Assembly: GCA_029932445.1 (NCBI GenBank) | Contig: JAOZQB010000203.1 | Span: forward strand, 1 to 5,155 | DNA length: 5,155 nucleotides | Source: Bacteroidales bacterium | GTDB lineage: Bacteria; Bacteroidota; Bacteroidia; Bacteroidales; JAADGE01 | Reading direction: 5' to 3' | Shown here: positions 1-5,155 of the stretch, one piece after another | Position numbering within the stretch: position 1 is the first letter of the stretch | Layout of the letters: each line of letters opens with the position of its first letter | The notes under the pieces: model-generated | Databases searched by the model: none | What the model was told of the DNA's origin: nothing | What the model saw: the letters and a program-made list of their open reading frames with translations, nothing else | Translations under genes and position numbers: made by a program

Positions 1-308
1 AGAAATTCAAAAAGTGCAGATTTGTTCTTTACGGTTTCATTAATTTTTTTTTGAATTTCGGAAGCAGATAACAGATATAAATCATTAACTGTTTTTTTAA
101 GGAGTTCTTCTTCAGGGTATTTGTAGAAATTAACAGCTGCTTTATTGGCTTTTATTATTTGTTTTGTTTCAACATCAATTTGCATCATTACGGCATGGTT
201 ATTATCAAAATAACTGTTAAATCGATTATCCTTGGTTTCAGAGTTTAGTTTCTCTCGAAGACGTTTATTTTCTTTTTCTAATTCTTTGTATGTTGGTTTA
301 TTCGACAT
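1..308 (-). CDS. PAS-domain sensory protein, N-terminal part (3' end outside window)
   Basis: The first 102 codons of a minus-strand gene are present, starting at the ATG at 308-306; the frame is open to the left edge. Residues 5-24 (TYKELEKENKRLREKLNSET) are charged, with heptad-like leucines, and look like a short coiled coil. Residues from about 29 onward read as a PAS fold: FNSYFDNNHAVMMQID, then the VETKQIIKANKAAVNFYKY segment typical of PAS cores, then EEELLKKTVNDLY. There is no signal peptide or membrane segment in the visible part, so a cytoplasmic sensor is likely. In Bacteroidota this coiled-coil plus PAS start is common in hybrid or orphan sensor histidine kinases, but the output domain is not visible, so kinase, GGDEF or other outputs remain possible. 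Its upstream region holds an inverted repeat (342-370) and a degenerate -7 element (TACGTTTT, 343-336 on the minus strand). Confidence 0.85.
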   Translation of the reverse strand, partial: MSNKPTYKELEKENKRLREKLNSETKDNRFNSYFDNNHAVMMQIDVETKQIIKANKAAVNFYKYPEEELLKKTVNDLYLLSASEIQKKINETVKNKSALFEF

Positions 309-341
309 TATAATCGATAGGATTCAGTGTTAAAAAAAACG

Positions 342-370
342 TATAAATTTTACGTTGACGTAAATTTATA
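342..370. repeat. AT-rich imperfect inverted repeat flanked by A and T runs
   Basis: The centre is TACGT-TG-ACGTA (351-362). The arms extend outward to TATAAATTT on the left and AATTTATA on the right, giving 13 pairs with one bulged T at 348. On the plus strand it is followed by ten T (371-380); on the minus strand it is followed by CG and eight T (339-332), so it resembles a terminator in either direction. It sits between the tRNA terminator and the PAS gene, 34 bases before the PAS start codon. It could be a second, weak terminator for minus-strand readthrough, or an operator for the PAS gene, because it abuts a degenerate -7 element. The sequence does not decide between these. Confidence 0.5.
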
Positions 371-422
371 TTTTTTTTTTAAATATTTTCCAAATAATTA
401 AAAAAATATAAATGTGAATAAC

Positions 423-452
423 AAAAAAAACTCCTTCAAAGAAGGAGTTTTT
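423..452 (-). terminator. Rho-independent terminator of the tRNA-Leu transcript
   Basis: On the minus strand, starting one base past the tRNA 3' end, there is a perfect hairpin: AAAAACTCCTTC, loop TTT, GAAGGAGTTTTT, ending in a run of eight T (430-423). The 12-bp stem has a GC-containing core (CTCCTTC/GAAGGAG). The position directly behind the tRNA and ahead of the PAS gene indicates that tRNA (and any peptidase readthrough) transcription ends here. The plus strand also reads as a hairpin followed by five T, but no plus-strand gene lies upstream to need it. Confidence 0.9.
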
Positions 453-453
453 G

Positions 454-537
454 TGCCCGGAACAGGGGTCGAACCTGCATGTCCTTGCGGACACATGAAC
501 CTGAATCATGCGCGTCTGCCAATTCCGCCATCCGGGC
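454..537 (-). tRNA. tRNA-Leu, anticodon CAG
   Basis: The minus strand folds as an 84-nt class II tRNA. The acceptor arms GCCCGGA (537-531) and TCCGGGC pair fully, with discriminator A at 454. The D-arm is GCG GAATTGGCAGA CGC. The anticodon stem CATGA/TCATG encloses the loop TTCAGGT, with anticodon CAG at 503-501, which reads the leucine codon CUG. The long variable arm TGTCC-GCAA-GGACA is typical of leucine tRNAs. The T-arm is GCAGG TTCGACC CCTGT. The 3' CCA is not encoded (the next bases are CAA), so it must be added by CCA-adding enzyme. It lies 33 bases after the peptidase stop codon and is followed at once by a terminator. Confidence 0.97.
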
Positions 538-553
538 AATATCTTGAGGAGTG

Positions 554-583
554 CAAAAGTATAAAAAACTTTAATTCAGCAAA
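554..583 (-). promoter_or_regulatory. Predicted Bacteroidota-type promoter for tRNA-Leu
   Basis: On the minus strand TACTTTTG (561-554) matches the Bacteroidota -7 consensus TAnnTTTG exactly. A TTTG at 583-580 lies 18 bp upstream, matching the -33 element at a normal spacing. Transcription would start around 547-549, giving a 5' leader of roughly ten bases before the mature tRNA. The -33 element lies within the last codons of the peptidase gene (stop at 573-571). The motif match is seen directly; its function is inferred from the established consensus. Confidence 0.6.
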
Positions 584-2772
584 TGTTTTTTCCAAAAGTT
601 AAGCATCATTGTGTAAAGATGGTAGCGTGTATTGCCTCCGTATATGCTGTGATTTCTGTTTGTGTAATAGAATTCGTTAAATTGCTTATTTGCCTGAACA
701 AGTGCTTCCGAAAATTCGGCAGAATTTTGCCAATGAACATTATCGTCACCGGTTCCGTGAACCAACAGGAAATCACCTTTTAGTTTATCGGCAAAATTTA
801 TAGGTGAATTGTCATCATATCCGTTCGGATTTTCTTGCGGTGTTCGCATAAATCGTTCGGTGTAGATATTATCATAGTAACGCCAATTTGTTACAGGTGC
901 AACGGCAATCCCGGTTGAAAAATAATCGGCTCCTTTGGTCATGCAAAGCGAGGTCATAAATCCGCCGTAACTCCAACCCCAAATCCCGATTTTTTCCGGA
1001 TTTACATAATCTTGATTTTGCAACCATTTTGCAGTTTCAATTAAATCAATTGTTTCATATTTACCCAGTTCTAAATAAGTTAATTTACGAAAATCTTCAC
1101 CTCTTGCTCCGGTACCGCGCGAATCAACACAAACCATAACGATGCCTTGTTGTGCCAATAGATTATCCCAACCGAAATCCCAATGATTTAAAACTTCTTG
1201 AGAGCCGGGTCCGCTGTATTGTGTGATAACGACAGGATATTTTTTTGTATTATCAAAATCAGGCGGTTTTATCATCCAAGCATTCAGCTCAATACCTTCC
1301 GATGTTTTAAAAGAGAAAAATTCTTTATTGACACCTCCGTATTCATTCACAAGTTTTTTCACACGTTTATTTTCTTCCAAAATTCTGATTAGATCCCCTT
1401 TAGTATTATGCAAAGTAACGTAATTCGGGGTTTCGGAGTTTGAAAAATAATTAATGTAATAGTTAAAGTTTTTACTGAATTCAGCTTTGTTTGTTCCTAA
1501 TTGTTCGGAGAGTTTAATTTTTTTTGTTCCCTTAATATTTACCTTGTAAACAGCTCTGTTAACAGGCGATTCTTCAGCCGATTGAAAATAGAATAATTTT
1601 CGATTTTTGTCATAACCGTAAAAATCCGTAACATCCCATTTCCCGGAAGTTAATTGTTTGACTTCTTTACCGTTCATGTCATGAAGATACAAATGGCGGT
1701 ATCCGTCTCTTTCACTTGTCATTACAAAATGTTTGCCGTCATCAAGAAAACGTAAATTATCAAAATCAGCTTCATCAATATAGTATTTATTGGTTTCTGT
1801 ATAAACAACATTCGTGTTTCCGTTATTCGGGTCGGCAAAAAGCAGTTCAAATTTATTTTGAAGACGGTTTAGTCGAAAAATTGCGAACGTATTAACATCT
1901 TTTGTCCAACGAATTCGCGGGATGTAAATGTCGGTTTCTTTACCTATGTCTGCATCTATTGTTTTTTGTGTTTCAATATTATAAATGTGAATACTTACCA
2001 CTGAATTAGATTCACCGGCTTTCGGATATTTAAAGCTTCGGCATTCGGGATACAATTTATTTTTTATCAGTTCGGGATGACTTCCTGCAAACATGGTCAT
2101 TCCGAACATTTTTACTTTTGATTCGTTAAATTTAATGTAGGCAATTGTTTTCCCGTCGGGCGACCATTCATAAGCTTTATTAAATTCAAATTCTTCTTCA
2201 TAAACCCAATCAGGAATTCCGTTTATTATTTTATTATGTTCACCGTCAAAAGTTATTTGTGTTTCTTTTCCGGTTTCTAAATTTTTAATGTATAGATTAT
2301 TTTTTCTGACAAAAGCAATTTTTTTAGAATCAGGCGAAAAACTTGCAATTTGTTGATTGCCGTTTTCCGAAACAGGATTCAATTTTTTTGTTTGAACATC
2401 ATAAACAAAATATTCAGCCGTAAAGGATCTTCTGTATATTCTTTTATAGTTTGTTTGCAGTAAAATTTTACTTTCATCTGAGTTAAACTCATAGTTTCCG
2501 GGATTTATGCCTGCATCAACAGCTTTAAAAATCGTGTCGGTAACTTCACCTGTTTCATAACTGTATTTAACAATGTTTCCGACTCGGTCGCTTGTTGAAT
2601 AATGAATCCCGTCATTCATTGAACGCACACCATATACGGAATTTGTCCAAAAAGTCCAATTTTTCCATAAATCGTCAACCGTAATTTTTTTAAAAGAATT
2701 TTGTTGAGCAAAAATGCTGCTTGTAACCAGAATACTTAGAATTAATAAATTAAATTTTCTATATTTTTTCAT
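571..2772 (-). CDS. dpp4: Dipeptidyl peptidase IV, family S9 serine protease, exported
   Basis: This 733-residue enzyme should release N-terminal Xaa-Pro (and Xaa-Ala) dipeptides from peptides, probably in the periplasm, for peptide nutrition. A signal peptide is visible at residues 1-22 (MKKYRK, hydrophobic stretch, SSIFA/QQ). An eight-bladed beta-propeller region spans about 40-480 and contains DWVYEEEF (188-195), whose E193/E194 correspond to the glutamates that hold the substrate N-terminus, and R114 in the YRRS motif. The alpha/beta-hydrolase domain spans about 490-733. Its nucleophile is S601 in GWSYGG, with D676 in HGTGDDNVH and H708 in NRNHS. The 75- and 107-residue spacings from the serine are the same as in Porphyromonas gingivalis DPP4 as I recall it. 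Y519 (oxyanion) and W630/Y633/Y637 (proline pocket) are also present. Length is normal and nothing is broken. The gene is divergent from the siaB-like gene. Confidence 0.96.
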   Translation of the reverse strand: MKKYRKFNLLILSILVTSSIFAQQNSFKKITVDDLWKNWTFWTNSVYGVRSMNDGIHYSTSDRVGNIVKYSYETGEVTDTIFKAVDAGINPGNYEFNSDESKILLQTNYKRIYRRSFTAEYFVYDVQTKKLNPVSENGNQQIASFSPDSKKIAFVRKNNLYIKNLETGKETQITFDGEHNKIINGIPDWVYEEEFEFNKAYEWSPDGKTIAYIKFNESKVKMFGMTMFAGSHPELIKNKLYPECRSFKYPKAGESNSVVSIHIYNIETQKTIDADIGKETDIYIPRIRWTKDVNTFAIFRLNRLQNKFELLFADPNNGNTNVVYTETNKYYIDEADFDNLRFLDDGKHFVMTSERDGYRHLYLHDMNGKEVKQLTSGKWDVTDFYGYDKNRKLFYFQSAEESPVNRAVYKVNIKGTKKIKLSEQLGTNKAEFSKNFNYYINYFSNSETPNYVTLHNTKGDLIRILEENKRVKKLVNEYGGVNKEFFSFKTSEGIELNAWMIKPPDFDNTKKYPVVITQYSGPGSQEVLNHWDFGWDNLLAQQGIVMVCVDSRGTGARGEDFRKLTYLELGKYETIDLIETAKWLQNQDYVNPEKIGIWGWSYGGFMTSLCMTKGADYFSTGIAVAPVTNWRYYDNIYTERFMRTPQENPNGYDDNSPINFADKLKGDFLLVHGTGDDNVHWQNSAEFSEALVQANKQFNEFYYTNRNHSIYGGNTRYHLYTMMLNFWKKHLLN

Positions 2773-2800
2773 ACCGGTATAAAATTTGATTAATTTTCAA

Positions 2801-2808
2801 CAAATATA
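2801..2808 (-). promoter_or_regulatory. Predicted -7 element of the dipeptidyl peptidase gene
   Basis: Minus-strand TATATTTG matches the TAnnTTTG consensus exactly. The start codon lies 28 bases downstream (2772), so the leader would be about 20-25 bases. No TTG or TTTG is found at the expected -33 distance, so the call rests on one element. Confidence 0.45.
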
Positions 2809-2839
2809 AAGTTTTACGGTTTAAATCATATAAAAATAT

Positions 2840-2847
2840 TATTTTTG
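2840..2847 (+). promoter_or_regulatory. Predicted -7 element of the siaB-like/murB operon
   Basis: TATTTTTG matches TAnnTTTG exactly and lies 14 bases before the ATG at 2862, which would give a very short leader of about 8 bases. No good -33 element is visible in the AT-rich sequence upstream. In such AT-rich DNA a chance match is possible. Confidence 0.4.
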
Positions 2848-2861
2848 AAAAAAATTAAATT

Positions 2862-3443
2862 ATGAGAGATTTTGATTCGGCTTTTTTAAGCTCATTATTG
2901 TTGCTTTATGATAGTTTTGAAGATCACGGAATTTCATTGGTATATGTCGGTAAATTTAATCATACGATTACAAAAGTTTTTACGGCTTTAACAAGTGAAG
3001 ATACCGAGAAATTAAATGAAGCCCCTAAAGTACAACGAACTTTACACCATTCATTAATTGAGATTCTTCAAAATATGACAAAACATTCAAATAATATGTT
3101 TCATGATATCAGTTTCGGTAAGGGATTGTTCATGTTAGGCAGAAAAAATGAAGCCTATCATATTATTACTGCAAATGTTGTAAATAATGAACAAGAGGAA
3201 AATTTAAGAACTGCTATTGACGATCTTAATGCTTGTACTCCTGAAGAATTAAAAGCGATGTATAAAAAGCAATTGCGCGAAGGGAAAATTTCAGGCAAAG
3301 GCGGTGCCGGCTTAGGTTTAATAGATATCACCAGAAAAACCGGAAACCCTTTGGATTATATGTTCTTTCCGGCAGATGATCAAAATAAATATTTTGTGCT
3401 TAAAGTTAAGGTGGATTCTCAATTAAAAGAAGAAGAAGCGTAG
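2862..3443 (+). CDS. SiaB-family protein kinase (DUF6272-type HATPase fold)
   Basis: This 193-residue cytoplasmic protein has no signal peptide or membrane segment. An N-box-like segment HHSLIEILQNMTKH (62-75) supplies E67, N71 and H75, as in ATP-binding GHKL folds. A glycine-rich G2-type loop GKGGAGLGLIDI lies at 145-156. Between them, ITANVVNN (102-109) occupies the place of the usual DxGxG box, and CTPEELKAMYKKQL (125-138) resembles the helical segment of SiaB relatives. In Pseudomonas SiaB phosphorylates SiaC, which controls a diguanylate cyclase, and the PP2C phosphatase SiaA reverses this. None of these partners is adjacent here. murB follows after 5 bp, so co-transcription is likely. 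An anti-sigma-factor-like kinase role is the alternative reading. The start is the first ATG after an A-rich leader, with no in-frame upstream choice of merit. Confidence 0.82.
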   Translation: MRDFDSAFLSSLLLLYDSFEDHGISLVYVGKFNHTITKVFTALTSEDTEKLNEAPKVQRTLHHSLIEILQNMTKHSNNMFHDISFGKGLFMLGRKNEAYHIITANVVNNEQEENLRTAIDDLNACTPEELKAMYKKQLREGKISGKGGAGLGLIDITRKTGNPLDYMFFPADDQNKYFVLKVKVDSQLKEEEA

Positions 3444-3448
3444 CTTTA

Positions 3449-4468
3449 ATGAAGCCGGTACAAAAGATATCTTTAAAGGAATACAATACGTTTAACATTG
3501 ATGTTAATGCATTGTATTCTTTTTTTTGTAAATCGGAGAAGGATTTATTTGAAATTCTTAAGTCTGATTTTGTAAGAGAAAAAAAAATAATAATCTTAGG
3601 GGGAGGAAGTAATTTGCTTTTTACCGGAGATGTGGAGGATGTATTAATCTTGATGCGAAATAAAGGAATTGAGATTGTTGAAAAAGATAAAGAAACTGTT
3701 TTTGTAAAAGCATCAGCCGGTGAAATTTGGGATGAATTTGTTGATTGGTGTGTTAATAACAGTTACGGCGGAATTGAAAACCTTTCTTTAATTCCCGGAA
3801 CTGTCGGTGCATCACCCGTACAAAATATTGGTGCTTACGGTGTTGAAGTAAAAGATGTTATTGAAGAACTGGAAGCTGTAAATATAAAAACAGGAGAAAA
3901 AAAAGTTTTTAAAAATATCGAATGTAATTTTGCATACCGTAGCAGTATTTTTAAGAATGAATTAAAAAAACAATACATTATTATTAATGTTACGTTTAAA
4001 TTATCAAAATTATCGAAATTAACATTAGCGTACGGTAATTTACAAAATGAAATAAATAAAAATAATCCTTCGATAAGAGATGTTCGAGAGGCAGTTATCC
4101 GAATCCGGGAAAGCAAACTTCCGAATCCCAAACTATTGCCGAATGCAGGAAGTTTTTTCAAAAATCCGATTATCTCAAATCAACAATTTGAAACATTAAT
4201 TCAAAAATTTCCCGAACTTGTATCGTTTCCTGTCGGTGAAAATAAAATAAAATTAGCTGCCGGACAACTTATCGATTTATGCGGATTTAAAGGGCAAAAA
4301 GAAAAGGGTGTCGGTGTTCACGAAAAACAAGCACTTGTTATTGTAAATTACGATAATGCAGACGGAAAAACAATTTTGAAATTCTCCGAAAAGATACAAC
4401 AATCGGTTTTTGAGAAATTTAATGTAAAAATTGAACGAGAAATAAATGTTTATTCTGCAGAATTTTGA
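3449..4468 (+). CDS. murB: UDP-N-acetylmuramate dehydrogenase (MurB), type I
   Basis: MurB reduces UDP-GlcNAc-enolpyruvate to UDP-MurNAc with NADPH and FAD in the cytoplasm, the second committed step of peptidoglycan precursor synthesis. The 339 residues match the E. coli-type length. FAD-binding signatures are ILGGGSNLL (49-57) and the SLIPGTVGASPVQNIGAYG region (113-131). Catalytic residues are recognisable: R164 in FAYRSSIFK, S235 in PNAGSFFKNP as proton donor, and a C-terminal glutamate in KIEREINVY (E331 most likely, E329 possible). The LAYGNLQNEI segment (194-203) is the extra loop of type I enzymes. GVGVHEKQALVIVN (287-300) is a conserved motif of the C-terminal region. The start ATG lies 5 bp after the siaB-like stop, with a purine-rich GAAGAAGAAG upstream. 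A short tandem LSKLSKL at 185-191 sits in a surface region and is probably neutral. No clear terminator is seen after the stop. Confidence 0.97.
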   Translation: MKPVQKISLKEYNTFNIDVNALYSFFCKSEKDLFEILKSDFVREKKIIILGGGSNLLFTGDVEDVLILMRNKGIEIVEKDKETVFVKASAGEIWDEFVDWCVNNSYGGIENLSLIPGTVGASPVQNIGAYGVEVKDVIEELEAVNIKTGEKKVFKNIECNFAYRSSIFKNELKKQYIIINVTFKLSKLSKLTLAYGNLQNEINKNNPSIRDVREAVIRIRESKLPNPKLLPNAGSFFKNPIISNQQFETLIQKFPELVSFPVGENKIKLAAGQLIDLCGFKGQKEKGVGVHEKQALVIVNYDNADGKTILKFSEKIQQSVFEKFNVKIEREINVYSAEF

Positions 4469-4560
4469 AATAAGTTCTGATATGAATTTTAATTACCAAA
4501 TTCCGGAATATTAACTAATTGAATATACAATATTTGATACGTGAAATTTTTTATTATGCT

Positions 4561-4568
4561 TATATTTG
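4561..4568 (+). promoter_or_regulatory. Predicted -7 element of the exported hypothetical gene
   Basis: TATATTTG matches TAnnTTTG exactly, 45 bases before the ATG at 4614, giving a predicted leader of about 35-40 bases. A TTTG at 4533-4536 lies 24 bp upstream, slightly farther than the usual -33 spacing. It suggests the hypothetical gene has its own promoter in the 145-bp gap after murB, and need not be part of the murB operon. Confidence 0.45.
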
Positions 4569-4613
4569 ACAAGTAATTTTAGTTGAATTGTTATATTTTA
4601 AAAACCTTTCTAA

Positions 4614-5155
4614 ATGAAAAGAATCCTTTTTTCTGTCGGTTTATTATTATTTATATCAAATATCATATTCTCCCAAACCGTGAATACGATTGAACCTTTG
4701 TGTGATACATGTAATAAGGAGTTGTATATGAGATTTGAAAGCACTTCATTTCTGAAGAATAATGAATATTTCAACAGTTTTACGAAGGGCTTTACCGGAA
4801 TCGGATTTATAGCTAAACCGACTTTTGAATATTATCTTTCAAATAAAACAAAAATAAATGCAGGGCTGTACCTTTTGAAATATTCAGGAAGAAATAAATT
4901 TAAATATATCAGTCCGATTTTTTCAGTAGAATATCAAATAAACAAAAAAATAAGATTGATTATCGGGAGTATTTACGGAAAACTTAATCATCAATTAGAA
5001 GAACCGCTTTATCGATATGACAGATCTTATCAGGATAATACGGAAAACGGTGTTCAATTATTATGGAAAACGTCGCGTGTGCAATCAGATTTGTGGATGA
5101 ATTGGAAAAAGTTTATTTTGCGGAATGATCCTTTTCAAGAAGAAATTACAGGCGG
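4614..5155 (+). CDS. Exported hypothetical protein, outer-membrane beta-barrel-like, N-terminal part
   Basis: This gene has 180 complete codons and is open to the right edge. A type I signal peptide is clear: MKRILF, hydrophobic GLLLFISNIIFS, and likely cleavage between S20 and Q21. The mature N-terminus carries a CxxC pair (C30 and C33 in PLCDTCNKE). The rest alternates hydrophobic and polar residues in strands separated by short charged turns (for example GIGFIAKPTFEYYLS, 62-76; INAGLYLLKYS, 81-91; and IFSVEYQINKKIRLIIGSIYG, 102-122), as in outer-membrane beta-barrels. An aromatic-rich stretch DLWMNWKKFILRNDPFQEE (159-177) is distinctive, but I do not know its family. No function is assigned; a soluble periplasmic beta-protein is the alternative. 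The start is well supported by the signal peptide. Confidence 0.8.
   Translation, partial: MKRILFSVGLLLFISNIIFSQTVNTIEPLCDTCNKELYMRFESTSFLKNNEYFNSFTKGFTGIGFIAKPTFEYYLSNKTKINAGLYLLKYSGRNKFKYISPIFSVEYQINKKIRLIIGSIYGKLNHQLEEPLYRYDRSYQDNTENGVQLLWKTSRVQSDLWMNWKKFILRNDPFQEEITG

Noticed and set aside
454..537. tRNA-Leu as an integration site for a mobile element
   Set aside because: No integrase, no duplicated tRNA 3' end and no base-composition change is visible on either side.
414..602. Plus-strand open frame of 62 codons
   Set aside because: It runs antisense across the tRNA-Leu gene and its terminator hairpin; its codons are explained by the conserved tRNA sequence.
583..1423. Three short plus-strand open frames (583-783, 1198-1392, 1223-1423)
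   Set aside because: All lie antisense within the highly conserved catalytic half of the dipeptidyl peptidase gene and show no protein features of their own.
3579..3587. Run of nine A inside murB as a possible phase-variation or frameshift site
   Set aside because: The frame reads through intact to a full-length enzyme, similar A runs are expected in this AT-rich genome, and an essential gene is an unlikely phase-variable target.
3998..4021. Short tandem 9-bp repeat in murB coding for repeated KLS
   Set aside because: Only two imperfect units, in frame and in a variable region; most likely ordinary sequence drift.
3835..4161. Minus-strand open frame of 108 codons
   Set aside because: It is antisense inside murB, which is clearly the coding strand; the translation is low-complexity and looks like a shadow.
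4500..4509. Perfect 10-bp palindrome ATTCCGGAAT after murB
   Set aside because: There is no loop and no following T run, so it is not a terminator, and a single 10-bp palindrome in AT-rich DNA is weak evidence for an operator.

Overview
The window looks like a stretch of chromosome from a low-GC member of the Bacteroidota, probably Bacteroidales or Marinilabiliales-like. The DNA is visibly AT-rich. The genes lack clear Shine-Dalgarno sequences, and several upstream regions carry the Bacteroidota -7 promoter consensus TAnnTTTG. The protein set also fits: a periplasmic dipeptidyl peptidase IV close to the Porphyromonas enzyme, a SiaB-type kinase of the kind common in this phylum, and an exported beta-rich hypothetical protein. 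The taxonomic call is inference from these traits, not from a marker gene.

Left half (1-2772), all on the minus strand. Reading in the direction of transcription: a complete dipeptidyl peptidase IV gene (2772-571), a tRNA-Leu(CAG) gene 33 bases downstream (537-454), a strong rho-independent terminator (452-423), an AT-rich inverted repeat (342-370), and the first 102 codons of a PAS-domain sensory protein (308-1) that runs off the window. The tRNA seems to have its own promoter, partly inside the end of the peptidase gene.

Right half (2862-5155), all on the plus strand and divergent from the peptidase gene across an 89-bp intergenic region. It holds a SiaB-family HATPase-fold protein kinase (2862-3443), murB for peptidoglycan precursor synthesis (3449-4468) only 5 bp later, and the first 180 codons of a secreted, probably outer-membrane beta-barrel-like protein of unknown function (4614-5155, open at the right edge).

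Most of the window is ordinary housekeeping or nutrient-acquisition content. The point most worth a second look is the tight siaB-like/murB pair. The kinase stands without the SiaC-type substrate, PP2C phosphatase or diguanylate cyclase that define the described SiaABCD switch, and it is probably co-transcribed with a cell-wall enzyme. No mobile element, CRISPR array or clear horizontal-transfer signature is visible.
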